From contig RPFO01000199.1 of assembly GCA_009746045.1 (NCBI GenBank), positions 852,986-916,985 on the forward strand: a stretch of 64,000 nt of DNA. Reading direction: 5' to 3'. The number at the start of each line of letters is the position of its first letter. Positions within the stretch are counted from its first letter, which is position 1. Of the stretch, positions 11,801 through 22,290 are shown piece after piece. Source of the DNA: Mesostigma viride (taxonomy: Eukaryota > Streptophyta > Mesostigmatophyceae > Mesostigmatales > Mesostigmataceae). The notes below the pieces were generated by a model, which saw nothing but the letters and a program-made list of their open reading frames with translations, did not search any database and was not told the origin of the DNA. The translations under genes were made by a program, and so were the position numbers.

Positions 11801-14800
11801 CAACAGGTGCTTGTGGGGGGAGCCGTGGAGCAGGCCTCGTCTTTGTGCAACGGGGGACTGGGTGGGATGCCGGGCGTGCTGGGTGGTGGGGACGGTCGGC
11901 GGCATTGGGGGGCACTGTCGGCGTTCCTTGGTCCGTTGCAACAAAGCATCCTGTGGTCACTGCATAACGAATCGGCTGTGCTTCATGTACATGCCATCAG
12001 GTGTCTAGCTGGTACGCAGCCTGTCTGGTGCTCCATGTACATGCCATCAGGTGTCTAGCTGGTACGCAGCCTGTCTGGTGCTCCATGTACATGCCATCAG
12101 GTGTCTAGCTGGTACGCAGCCTGTCTGGTGCTCCATGTACATGCCATCAGGTGTCTAGCTGGTACGCAGCCTGTCTGGCAGTGGTGCAACTGCGCGCCTG
12201 GGTGACGTTCGCCCCACAGTCGTCACCGTGCTCTGTGGTGATCTATACCCAACGATGCACAAGCGCCTGCGGCCGTCGATCGTATGTCCACAAGATAGCG
12301 GTGGAGAACGCCCTGTTGACAACCCTCCAGCAACGGGCATAGGCACGTGGCTTATTAATGTGTGGATTATCAACAAAGCACATGGGGCTTCAGGCACACC
12401 CAGCATGGGCGCTTGTGCAACGGCGATATGCATCGTGTCACAGGGCATGCCACGTGGGTTCCACTGTCATCCGAGTGTAGATCGAAAAGGGGCGAGGAGC
12501 GTCCCCGCTGTGCAGCGGCTCGTGGTTCACTCTTTTCTCCCGCTCTTCGCGTGTCCTTCTCGTCCTCTGGCATCTAAGTAGAGTTCAAGAGTATAACCTC
12601 CACAGGCTATTTGATAAATCTTTGTTCACTGTCCACCTGCACACCGTTGAACCATCCACGCAGCAACGGCGCCGCGGCCAGCGACGTGGATGGCGGCGAT
12701 GACGACGACGACGACGTCCCGGAGGCAGCGCCCGTGCGGCACTGGAGTGAGGAAGCCCAGGAGGTGCCGATGAGGAGAGGCGCCGCTGGCAGCCCTACGG
12801 CCGCCACCAATGGCCACAGTCGCGCGCGCGAGGAGGCGGAGGGAGCCGAGGGGGAGGGGGAGGGGGAGGGGGAGGGGGAGGAGGTCGAGGGCAAGGCGGG
12901 GGGGGATGGGGAGGGGGAGGCAGGGGAGGAGGATAGCCAGCGCGGCGAACCGCATAAGCCGGCGGGCAAGAAGGCGGGGGGCAACGGGACCAAGCGCGGG
13001 CGGCACGTGCGCTCAGATGACGACGGTGAGGAGGAGGAGGAGATGGACATCCCCGCACGTATGCGGGAGCTGTCCGCGCTGAGCGACAAGCGGCGGTCGG
13101 CCAAGGAGAACGGGGAGCAGAAGGCCGCGTTCCGCGACCTGGTGGCCATCGTGGAGGTGAGCGTGCACAAGCACTTGTGTTTGCCCCGTCTTGTACGCAC
13201 TCCATACTTCTTCTTGTACGCACGTCACCCTCTGTACGCGGTCTGTTTGTGCGGTGTGTCCTGCGACATGGGCGTCCTCGGGGATGCGGAAGCGCCCGCG
13301 CGTTTGTCCGTGTCATCGGCTGGTTCCTTATAAACCGCGTTTGCTCATTATCCTACGTGGCTGGGCAGCTGTGGTCCTCCCCGCGTGCTCTGCGACCGGG
13401 TCGACATCTTGGTGGTGGCTCCAGCGGTGGCCAGGCACAAAAGTGCACACGCACAAGAGTATACTCTCTGCGCGGGCCTAGAGAAGCGGCGGTGGTTCCG
13501 CAGCCACCGTCTTGTCGCTCTTGAATGCTTTTTTGCTCCGCTCACCGTCTGGTAGGGCACTTGGCAGCCCTGCACCACACAGCGCCCTCCTCCCCCTTTC
13601 ACCTTTGCCCCCCCCCTCATGCTTACCCGGTGTGGTGGCTGTCAATGTCGTGCTCGGCATGACTTGGCTAATCCATGCAACAATTTAAACTTTTCGGCAT
13701 CGTCTGCTCCCCCCCCGCAGGGCCGCCCCTGCCCTGAGACATGCGTGAAGCTCAAGTACGGGGACGCGCTCACGCTGACCTCCTGGTGCCGCGTGGTTCA
13801 ACTCAACGCCATGCGCCGCTTCCTGCTCTCGGGCTTCCAGCCGCACCTGCAGGCATGTGGGGGGGGTGAGGGCCAGTTGTGGGGAGGGGAGGTTTTCCTT
13901 GAGGAGGGGTCGCCCTTTGGGGCAGTGAGCGTGTGGGGTGGTGGGCATCGGAGGATGGCCAGAAGCCACCAGCGCATTAGTTGGAGAGGGGTAGCGCTGT
14001 CTACTGTGTCGTTAGTGTACTGTATCATTAGTCTACTGTATCGTTAGTCTACTGTATCGTTAGTCTACTGTGTCGTTAGTCTACTGTGTCGTTAGTTCTA
14101 CTGTATCGTTAGTCTACTGTATCGTTAGTCTACTGTGTCGTTAGTCTACTGCGTCGTTAGTCTACTGTATCGTTAGTCTACTGTATCATTAGTCTACTGT
14201 ATCGTTAGTCTACTGTATCGTTAGTCTACTGTGTCGTTAGTCTACTGTGTCGTTAGTCTACTGTATCGTTAGTCTACTATGTCGTTAGTCTACTGTATCG
14301 TTAGTCTACTGTATCGTTAGTCTACTGTATCGTTAGTCTACTGTGTCGTTAGTCTACTGTATCGTTAGTCTACTGTGTCGTTAGTTCTACTGTATCGTTA
14401 GTCTACTGTGTCGTTAGTCTACTGTGGTTGTGTTTGGGTGGCTGCTATCAAACGGGTAGGCATGGTCGGCAGTTGCCAGCTAACGGCTTTCATGCATGAG
14501 TCAAGTCATGGCCGCGTGACGTGGGCAGGGCTATACATGTTCATGGTGCGTTTGCCCATCCAGCTGCCACGTGTGCATATCCACTCGACTGGCGGACCCA
14601 CGGGTCATCCGCCCCTGGAAGACGGCTGCTTGTCGGGTCACCTTCGATGGTCTTCACGACATTCTATTTCATGCCTCAGCTGCAAGGCTGGTCGTATACA
14701 GCATGCGTGCATTCTACCCGGGCGTATGTGATGCCTTTCTTCCCTCCCTTCTCTTACGCATGTTCCTGGCTTCATTCTTGTTCATCCTCGCCTGCAATAC

Positions 14801-17613
14801 AACCCCATCGGACGCGCTCGTGCACGCCCTCATCCTCGCCTTGCCCCCCACCACTACACCGCGCGCAAGACAACTCCATCAGACACGCTCGTGCACGCCC
14901 TCATCCTCGCCTTGCCCACCACCACTACACCGCGCGCAAGACAACTCCATCGGACACGCTCGTGCACGCCCTCATCCTCGCCTTGCCCACCACCACTACA
15001 CCGCACGCAAGACAACTCCATCGGACACGCTCGTGCACGCCCTCATCCTCGCCTTGCCCACCACCACTACACCGCACGCAAGACAACTCCATCGGACACG
15101 CTCGTGCACGCCCTCATCCTCGCCTTGCCCACCACCACTACACCGCACGCAAGACAACTCCATCGGACACGCTCGTGCACGCCCTCATCCTCGCCTTGCC
15201 CCCCACCACTACACCGCACGCAAGACAACTCCATCAGACACGCTCGTGCACGCCCTCATCCTCGCCTTGCCCACCACCACTACACCGCACGCAAGACAAC
15301 TCCATCAGACACGCTCGTGCACGCCCTCATCCTCGCCTTGCCCACCACCACTACACCGCACGCAAGACAACTCCATCGGACACGCTCGTGCACGCCCTCA
15401 TCCTCGCCTTGCCCACCACCACTACACCGCACGCAAGACAACTCCATCAGACACGCTCGTGCACGCCCTCATCCTCGCCTTGCCCCCACCACTACACCGC
15501 ACGCAAGACAACTCCATCAGACACGCTCGTGCACGCCCTCATCCTCGCCTTGCCCCCCACCACTACACCGCACGCAAGACAACTCCATCGGACACGCTCG
15601 TGCACGCCCTCATCCTCGCCTTGCCCCCCACCACTACACCGCGCGCAATACAACCCCATCGGACACGCTCGTGCACGCCCTCATCCTCGCCTTGCCCACC
15701 ACCACTACACCGCACGCAAGACAACTCCATCGGACACACTCGTGCACGCCCTCATCCTCGCCTTGCCCCCCACCACTACACCGCACGCAAGACAACTCCA
15801 TCGGACACACTCGTGCACGCCCTCATCCTCGCCTTGCCCCCCACCACTACACCGCACGCAAGACAACTCCATCGGACACACTCGTGCACGCCCTCATCCT
15901 CGCCTTGCCCCCCACCACTACACCGCACGCAAGACAACTCCATCGGACACGCTCGTGCACGCCCTCATCCTCGCCTTGCCCACCACCACTACACCGCGCG
16001 CAGGAGAACCCGCTGCTGCACCAGATCTTCAGCTTCACGCCCATCTCCAAGGACGCGCCCCGCAGCGGCGGCAAGTCCTACCTGGAGAAGGTTAGTGCCG
16101 CAAACAATTGTCATACCTCGATCGCTTGCAGGGCCATTGGTGCAGGGCCATGGTTCCCCCGGTGGTGAAACCATATGCATGCTGCACGGTTTCACGTACC
16201 AAGCATGGGACGTGTGCATGTGGAAAGGTGGGTGCGCGGTTGTTTGGGCGGTTTTCGTCCGCCGGGCCGTCAAACATAGAAGCTGGGGGTGGGTGGTAGG
16301 TGGATGGTAGGTGGATGGGGGATGTACTGCTAGCTGGTCTGTGGTGTACATTTTTGAGATATGTCTGAGTTTCTGATCACTCCTGTTGAAGGGGATTCTG
16401 TATACCGGCAGCCTTGAGTGTGCTGGTGTCCTTCCGTACTTGAGTGGAGAGCGCATACAAATAGCGTATCACTGTCGCGCAGGGTTTGTGTCAGGATAAG
16501 TGTGGCTTGACCGGGCTACCGCTCTAGCCTCCGCATGCGAGGAACAGCTCACCTTTTTGCGGCACGCAGACAAGATAAGAAGCCCCCATCCTGGCCTTCC
16601 CATGGATGGGACACACGCACGCTGGGCGCCTCTTGGAAGGGGTGGTCCTACCTCCTGCCTCTTTTCGCAAAGGCGTGCCCAAACCTCCCCGCCTGTCCCC
16701 GTCCCCCTCCCGGGCCATGCGTGTGCAGCGCCTCTACATGTCGCCCAGCTCGTCCGCCAGCAAGGCTCGCACCAAGGACCGCGCACGCAGCCGCAAGTCC
16801 AACCAGGTACGGCGTCGGCGGGAGCGCAGGTCTTCGGTTTTAATTCGCCGGTGCTATAGCTAATCTCTGTTATAGTTGATCTGCCTTGATCCGCTTGCCT
16901 GCCCATTTTGATGCGCAAGGGATGGATGGGGCGGGGCGGGGCGGGGCGGGGCGGGGCGGGGTGGGGCGGGACGGGGCGGGGCTGCGATTGCAGAGGGGTA
17001 TGCATGGGTTGTATCAAATCAGTTGTCCTACTGGGTCCACAGGGCCAGGCGTGAGATAGCGCTGCTGTCATTCCTGCCTTGATTTCGCTCGCGTTGACGC
17101 TAGTAACTTGCTCTGACCACGGCATTTGCCTCGTGCAGTCAACGGGGTACTGTAATGGGACGAGCGTGGCAGAGCCCACCTGGACAATATAGGTGTGCCT
17201 AGACAATATGTGCCCGGGCAGTGCACAGAGAACAAGAGTTTGGGGCTAGCAAGTGTGGCGCCGCAGATACTGCAAGCTTGCACAGAGGATCCTACCCTCA
17301 TCTTTTGGGGCAGAACGTTCCTTCTGTGCTCGAATCCAGTATCGTACCAAAACTATTTCACTGCTCACTACGCATGCCCTGTAATACTTCCTGTAATACA
17401 GCCTGGCCGTCACGGGGCATCCTAGCAGGGGTCACCATATGCGCTAGAGCATGGGCACCCTGGCTTGCGGCTCTTTGTAAATCTGTTCATTCCCAGCTGT
17501 GCTTATGACTCCGTTATACTCCTCCATGCATTCTATTTCTTGCTTTGCCGGACTTGCTCTCTTGTTCTCTTTCTTGGTTCTGCGGTGAGCTACAGGGGGC
17601 ATACGACGACTGA
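5805..17613 (+). CDS. IFRD family protein (12 exons)
   Basis: Interferon-related developmental regulator homologue, a putative transcriptional co-regulator with an ARM-like helical IFRD domain and a short C-terminal IFRD_C domain. Exons: 5805-5820, 6009-6162, 7079-7159, 8988-9067, 10633-10748, 11089-11297, 11556-11717, 12664-13156, 13721-13852, 16004-16090, 16729-16806, and a tentative last exon 17596-17613. Every junction keeps phase, giving about 541 aa against roughly 430 in land plants. Recognisable segments: LACLKRGGEEMSYAIRLLG (exon 4), ADESNAVVRMAAGETVAILY (exon 7), WCRVVQLNAMRRFLLSGFQ (exon 9), NPLLHQIFSFTP (exon 10) and LYMSPSSSASKARTKDRAR (exon 11), matching the plant pattern ending in a KART motif. 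Exon 8 adds a roughly 100-residue Asp/Glu/Gly-rich linker. Intron 9 starts with GC. The last exon (GAYDD then stop) is a guess; read-through into intron 11 would end at 16863. Confidence 0.87.
7391..8316 (+). repeat. 23-bp minisatellite in IFRD intron 3
   Basis: About 40 near-perfect copies of a 23-bp unit containing the palindrome ACTATAGT and the core CCGTGACGTG. Variation is mostly single C/A/G substitutions next to ACTATAG. Each unit carries TGACGTG, a core bound by bZIP factors, so the array would present about 40 such sites inside the gene; whether they are used is unknown. Confidence 0.95.
8728..8985 (+). repeat. C/T-only tract before IFRD exon 4
   Basis: About 250 bases of almost pure pyrimidine (CCCCTCTTCCCCTCCCCCTC-like) run into the exon 4 acceptor at 8986-8987. 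It acts as an oversized polypyrimidine tract and, as homopurine-homopyrimidine DNA, could form a triplex. Confidence 0.85.
9061..10077 (+). repeat. 49-bp minisatellite copied from exon 4 end and its donor
   Basis: About 20 copies of a 49-50-bp unit. Each contains CTGCTGG followed by GTGGGTGGGG, identical to the end of exon 4 and the start of intron 4. The unit also carries a diverged copy of the preceding exon sequence: exon 4 reads EMSYAIRLLG and the units read EMPYMIWLLG. Length variation is in the G-run. Confidence 0.93.
11986..12178 (+). repeat. 50-bp tandem repeat in IFRD intron 7
   Basis: Nearly four copies of a 50-bp unit (TGTACATGCCATCAGGTGTC start, GTCTGGTGCTCCA end), almost identical to one another, so recently amplified. 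They lie in the intron between exons 7 and 8. Confidence 0.92.
14001..14425 (+). repeat. 16-bp minisatellite in IFRD intron 9
   Basis: About 26 copies of CTACTGTATCGTTAGT, with A/G variation at the eighth base and two units carrying an extra T. Confidence 0.93.
14783..16003 (+). repeat. ~70-bp minisatellite ending at the exon 10 acceptor
   Basis: About 17 copies of a 70-71-bp unit. The unit segment CCACCACTACACCGCACGCA recurs, slightly changed, as the actual 3' splice site of intron 9 (CCGCGCGCAG then exon 10), so the true acceptor sits in the last partial unit. Ordinary units read GCAAGACAAC where the exon boundary reads GCAGGAGAAC. The long stop-free frames here (400-580 codons) are repeat artefacts. 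Confidence 0.93.
16927..16985 (+). repeat. (GGGGC)n pentamer run, IFRD intron 11
   Basis: About ten GGGGC/GGGGT units. The G-runs could form a G-quadruplex on the + strand and in the transcript. Confidence 0.85.
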
Positions 17614-18004
17614 ACTTTTTAGGCGGCAATGGCTGCCATTCTCTACAAGTGGCAGCCATGCAATAACATCCCAGCTGAGATCTGTCAGAAGTTTTGGGGA
17701 GAATGCAGGCTGAATATGTTATGTGGGGCAGCATATTGTTATTCCGTGGGAATGCTGTTGTGTGCTGCGGGCATTTGGTGATAGGTTCGTGTTGTCCAGA
17801 AGCATTTGTGGCTTTCAGTCAACTGATTTTCACTTATTATATCTGAGGGCTCAAGACTGATTTCCAGCTAGGGCCGCCCCATAGTTTTCTTCTCCCATGA
17901 AGCGGGTTCTACTCGCCATACTGGGCGAGACGTTTTTAAGTATTTGCATAGATTCGGTCATTTCAGGGTCAATGGCCTTTTTTTTTCCTGTGGATGCAAT
18001 AGAA
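17614..18004. other. Possible IFRD 3' flank
   Basis: No second gene is recognised between the proposed IFRD stop and the LINE fragment. I could not identify a convincing polyadenylation signal. Confidence 0.3.
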
Positions 18005-18637
18005 GGATTTGCGCTTTGGTTCAGCTCCCAGGCCAAACGGTTGGGGAGGCCTGGACGGCCCCCTCCACTGGACACCGCCGCGGCTCCGCGCCGTGCGGCT
18101 AGCCGAGGCAGACTCATTTAGTCCCCGCAGGCGCCCACCAGAGAGACGGACTAGTGTCCTTGCCCCACCGATATCCGGCCCCCTGGTGGATGGCGCTCAC
18201 AACGAGTGGACTCCCAAGGAATGGGCTGCTAGAATCTCCACCCTCCGCAACGATGCTGCCATGGGGGTGGACAATATCTCACCGGAGGTGGTTAAGATGC
18301 CTGAGCTTGAGCCTTTCCTCCGGGGTGTTTGCGGCCGGATCCTACACGATGGCAGGCCTCCCCCCGCCGGTGTATTGGCAGACCGCTGTCTGGCTCATTC
18401 TCTACAAGGGCAAGGGGTCTGCCGCAACTACAGGCAACTAATAAGGTGTATGCCTCCAAAATGCGTGCTGAAGCTCGGATGAGGATTATGTCCCCATCTA
18501 TTGTAGCTAGGGTTGGAGCATGGTGCAGACAATCTTTGTTTTTACTTTTGTGCTTTTATAATGAGATTAGTAATCTGTGGCATGCGCTGGTTGTATCGTT
18601 GCTAGTACTCCGTGGCATGATGCCTCTGTGCATGGCA
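18005..18637 (+). pseudogene. LINE fragment, internally deleted (EN-RT linker plus 3' end)
   Basis: The first ~450 bases align with 40199-40560 and 42415-42520 of the longer LINE copy: ALWFSSQAKRLG, then EWTPKEWAARISTLRNDAAM, then the segment before the reverse transcriptase core. At about 18470 the sequence jumps to the LINE 3' end (the element's last codons, DEDY-like, then 3' UTR), so most of the reverse transcriptase is deleted. The diverged tail at 18540-18637 matches 44085-44165. Frameshifts break the reading frame. It abuts the next LINE ORF1. Confidence 0.8.
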
Positions 18638-19216
18638 CGCAAGGTCGATGATCAAGACTGGACCAACATGTCCCCGGCCAGTGCTCTGCGCTGCATCTTC
18701 TACGGGGACTACGCCTCGCTTTACGACCTGTGCCTCCATCTCCACAGCATCGACCGCCTCATCACCCCGGACGGCAGCTGGTGGCACAACACCAGCGTTC
18801 TGTTCGGGTGCAACCGCCCCCACCTCCAGCACACCATCCTCAACTCCCTTCTCATGCGCTCTGATGGCGAGATCTGGGCTCCATCCATCTCCGCCCCCAC
18901 ACTCCGTTCCATCCTTACGGAAGCCTTTCAGCAGCACGCGACCCCCCTTGCCGCCGATGTTGCAGCAATGGGCGGCACGCTGGCTACTGAACTTCCTCAC
19001 CTTTCCACCACCGCCACCTCCACCTCCACTGCCATATCCGCCTCGACTGCCGACATCAAAGCCCAGCTCCTCGACCAGCGCCTTCAAGCCACCGCCACCG
19101 CCCTTGAGTGCTTGCATGACACCGCCGGCCTCACCGCCCAGGCGGTGAAGGACATCGCTGCCCAGCCGGCACCTGCTGGCCCGGCCGGTGATGCTCCCTC
19201 CACCTGGGCGGACTTG

Positions 19217-20753
19217 CCCGTGTTTTTATACAACGCGATACATCGCGTTGTAGGGTTAGAACGCGATGTATCGCGTTGTAATCTGACACGTGGCAAACCT
19301 ATTAAACATGCGATGTTTGGTCTGAAACTTTCAACATACGTCAGAAACATCTCATAGAATTCAAGAAAAAATCCTGGTATTTTTGGTATTTTTTTTGTGA
19401 CAGCTGCAAACAAATATGTACCACTGAAATCAGGCATTTTCGCGGAACGAAGGTGAAGACGACGGCGATGGTGGCCGGTACATCTCGCCAGTTTTCGCGC
19501 GAATTTCAGTGGCTGTTGGGTGGCACGACCATGATGATGCGTTCAAAGGTTTATAATTAGGTTTCTACGAGTTTGTTGAGGTACTGGGGCAGAGGAAACG
19601 TAGTTTTTTCCAGTTTCTCACCCAACTTTCATGCGGAAACCCTGGAAACCGGCATACATATTATTACGTCAAGACTCGGGCCTGCTGCGGCACCATTAAT
19701 TAATTAATTAATTAAACTCGTGCTCCCGTTGGGGAGTCACGGAGCACCGAAGTGCTTTTAATCCCTGTGTGTGCACTACAGGAGAAAGGGCAGAGACCCC
19801 CAGTCTCCTTCATGCCAAAGGCATGCCACAGCCGCAATCGGGCGCGTTAGCTAAACGGACACGCTAACGATCCGGCAAACTGTGGGTGCAATAAGACCCA
19901 TGTAAGCGTAGCATAACAAGTATAGCGTGGGCAAGTAATCTGAACATAGCCAGGGCGTATAGGCACCATGCTTGGTATTATATTTGTTTAAACTTTTGTG
20001 TAAATATTTTTCTAATGAGATTAGCATAGTACTCCGTGGCATGCCTTTGCGCATGACACGCAAGTACTTACTTACTTACTTACTTATTGCACGCGTTATG
20101 GAATGAAAACCCAGCACCTTCGTTCCCACGAGGCATGTGCTCAACACGTTGTGAGAGTGGATGATGCTTTGGCTATGGCTGCCTGATTCAGTCATATTAG
20201 GTCATCCAGTCATGATGTTTGATGCATGTTTGATGCTGTATAACTTATACAACACCTATTTTCAACGTTTTGACCCTCCAAGCTCACTATGGCCCCGGCC
20301 GTTTATGGGGCTCGTGTCGTTGCGTCATGTTGTGAAGGGCTCTCATTTTTCCCACTGCGTTGTACTGCGTTGTAATTGTGATGCTAATGAAAAATAGCTC
20401 CAGTGGCGCAATGGGCCTGAGTTTTGTTTCACAGAGCTTGCATATGTTGCCCATAGCTCGTGCAAGAAGCCAGATTTTTTTCAAGAACCATTTGTGAATA
20501 AGCACATGACTTGTGACCTAGGGTCAAGAAGTTGCGGTCATGGTCAGCTAGACCCCCCTGTATTCAAACCAGTGTATCTCTCTAATGAACTAGCATTTTG
20601 TAGGTCTGAGTAGTTCAAAAAATCCTTTGATTTATGGGCTTTCAGGAAAGTATATACATGACCATGAAAAAAAAAATTCCTTAGGTGCTATACGTGTTCT
20701 AAAAAAAGCTTACAACGCGATATATCGCGTTCTACTAATTTAAAAAACACGGG
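19217..20753. mobile_element. 1.54-kb TIR element with palindromic ends
   Basis: Left end CCCGTGTTTTTATACAACGC; the right end is its imperfect inverse (...TAAAAAACACGGG). Inside each end are palindromes built on ACAACGCGAT-RY-ATCGCGTTGT, two on the left (about 19229-19282) and one on the right (about 20711-20732). It interrupts the LINE ORF1 and has no transposase, so it is a non-autonomous DNA transposon. The target duplication is unclear (flanks TTG and TTA). It hosts a SINE. Confidence 0.75.
19843..20095 (+). mobile_element. tRNA-derived SINE with LINE-type 3' tail
   Basis: The 5' part has pol III-like boxes: TTAGCTAAACGGACACGC resembles a tRNA D-arm/A box, and TGTGGGTGCAATAAGACCCA resembles a T-arm/B box about 50 bases later. 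From about 19975 the sequence is almost the same as the 3' UTR of the LINE family (compare 44090-44180), ending in (ACTT)4. This is the classical arrangement of a SINE that borrows the retrotransposition tail of its partner LINE. Confidence 0.6.
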
Positions 20754-21055
20754 TTAAGCATCACACCACCTCCACCACCTCCACCATCGCGGCACAACTC
20801 AAGCAACAAGCCCTCGACCTTCGCGAGGAGGCCGACATCACCTAGCGCAGCCACAATGTCATCGTCAAGCACTTCGACCAGCCGGCAGGTGAGACCTCAA
20901 CGAGCCTTCTCACCGGGCGACATTCTTGCCCCCGTGCAACTCACTGGTGAGCTACGGATGTCGGCTGTCCGCCTCCCCCGCGCGCGGGGTAAGGCTGGCC
21001 CGGCCCTCGTGCTCCTCACCTTTAAGTACATGGCGGATAAGCTGGCGTTCCTTAA

Positions 21056-21449
21056 CGTAAGTAAGTAAGTACTTGCTTGTCATGCGCAAAGGCATGCCAC
21101 GGAGTACTATGCTAATCTCATTAGAAAAATAATTACACTAAAGTTTAAACAAATATCGTCTGCATCATCCCCCAACCGTTAAGCACTAGATGGGGATGTA
21201 ATCCTCATCCGAGCTGTCCTCTACTGTAATGGCAGGCGAGGCAGTATAGTGTAGCGGCTATCCTCAGGACCAATAACCTCGACCTGCGGACTTCTACCCT
21301 GGCTAGCAACGGGCCGCGGGGCCCGTGGGGAGAAAACAGGAGCATACCCCTCAGGAAGGTGCTTATCGCAAATGGCAGCCCATTTCTCCTTGCATGTCAA
21401 TCATGCGGGCGTGGAGTACGGATAGTCCCAGAAGCCCTGCATCTTCAAG
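21056..21449 (-). mobile_element. 5'-truncated LINE copy A
   Basis: Reverse-strand LINE 3' end: (TAAG)n tail, 3' UTR and a C-terminal reading frame ending SSDEDYIPI. It is cut after TTCAAG, where copy B begins. With copy B it sits inside LINE ORF1, flanked by the 13-bp duplication TGGCGTTCCTTAA (21043-21055 and 22077-22089). Confidence 0.85.
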
Positions 21450-22076
21450 TAAGTAAGTACTTGCGTGTCTTGCGCAAAGGCATGCCACGGAGTACTATGC
21501 TAATCTCATTAGAATTTAAATAATTACACAAAAGTTTAAACAAATATCGTCTGCATCATCCCCCAACCGTTAAGCACTAGATGGGGATGTAATCCTCATC
21601 CGAGCTGTCCTCTACTGTAATGGCAGACGAGGCGGTAGTGTAGCGGCTATCCTCAGGACCAATAACCTCGACCTGCGGACTTCTACCCTGGCTAGCAACG
21701 GGCCGCGGGGCCCGTGGGGAGAAAACAGGAGCATACCCCTCGGGAACTAGGTGCTTATCGCAGATGGCAGCCCATTTCTCCTTGCATGTCAATCATGCGG
21801 GCGCGGAGTACGGATAGTCCCAGAAGCCCTGCATCTTCAAGCACTTGTATCACATAGGTCCGGGTCGCGCTGCGCCGGTGCCCGGCGCGCGCAAGTTTGC
21901 CAGTGGGTTGCGATGGGACAAGGGGACCCTGCCATAGGAGGAGGTGTCTACCTGGTTGGCCCGCGTCTTAAGCCCCCCGGCAGGGCCCACATCGGTAGTA
22001 TTCACCTGGTCTGTGCGGGCAAGATGGCCGGCAAAGAGGAGGCGGCAGTGTCGGATGGTATGGGTGACAAGAGGGA
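21450..22076 (-). mobile_element. 5'-truncated LINE copy B
   Basis: A second, longer reverse-strand copy of the same 3' end, beginning with its own (TAAG)n tail. It extends upstream into the segment corresponding to 43600-43800 of the + strand LINE. The intact C-terminus reads KWAAICDKHLVPEGYAPVFS... to SSDEDYIPI. A small tandem change (CGCTGCGCCGGTGCCCGGCG) interrupts it near 21865. Confidence 0.85.
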
Positions 22077-22290
22077 TGGCGTTCCTTAAATGCCGCAAGA
22101 AGCTCTCGGAGACTCGCTTCACGCTGGACGACGACTTGACCCCGGCCCAGCAACAGCGGCGATGCGAGCTATGGCCGACCTACCTTCAGCTCCGGCAGAG
22201 CGCAGGGGGGAAGCCGGTATACTGGAGGGGGGCCGGCCGGTCATCCACGTTGACCACAAGCCCTAGCTGGCAGGCACCTCCTGCCACCTC

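Larger units (their letters stand above)
18629..22290 (+). pseudogene. LINE ORF1 (L1 ORF1p-like), broken by two insertions
   Basis: Three collinear pieces, 18629-19216, 20754-21055 and 22090-22290, form one ORF1-like protein. It has an N-terminal region beginning MARKVDDQDW, a Thr/Ala-rich helical stretch, then HNVIVKHFDQP, ALVLLTFKYMADKLAFLKC, RFTLDDDLTPAQQQRRCEL and GGKPVYWRGAGR. The order, with a FK-x-M-x-DK-type strand and a DDDLTP motif, resembles the RNA-binding and C-terminal domains of L1 ORF1p (Transposase_22). It is interrupted by a TIR element (19217-20753) and a LINE dimer (21056-22076), and has an in-frame TAG and frameshifts around 20848-20930. ORF2 does not follow, so the copy is dead. 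Confidence 0.7.

Noticed and set aside
7391-16003. CRISPR-like arrays because of regular direct repeats
   Set aside because: Units are contiguous without unique spacers and lie inside introns of a eukaryotic gene.
14521-16310. Three overlapping 425-579-codon ORFs in the IFRD gene region
   Set aside because: They translate the ~70-bp minisatellite in intron 9. Only the last few codons in one frame coincide with real exon 10.
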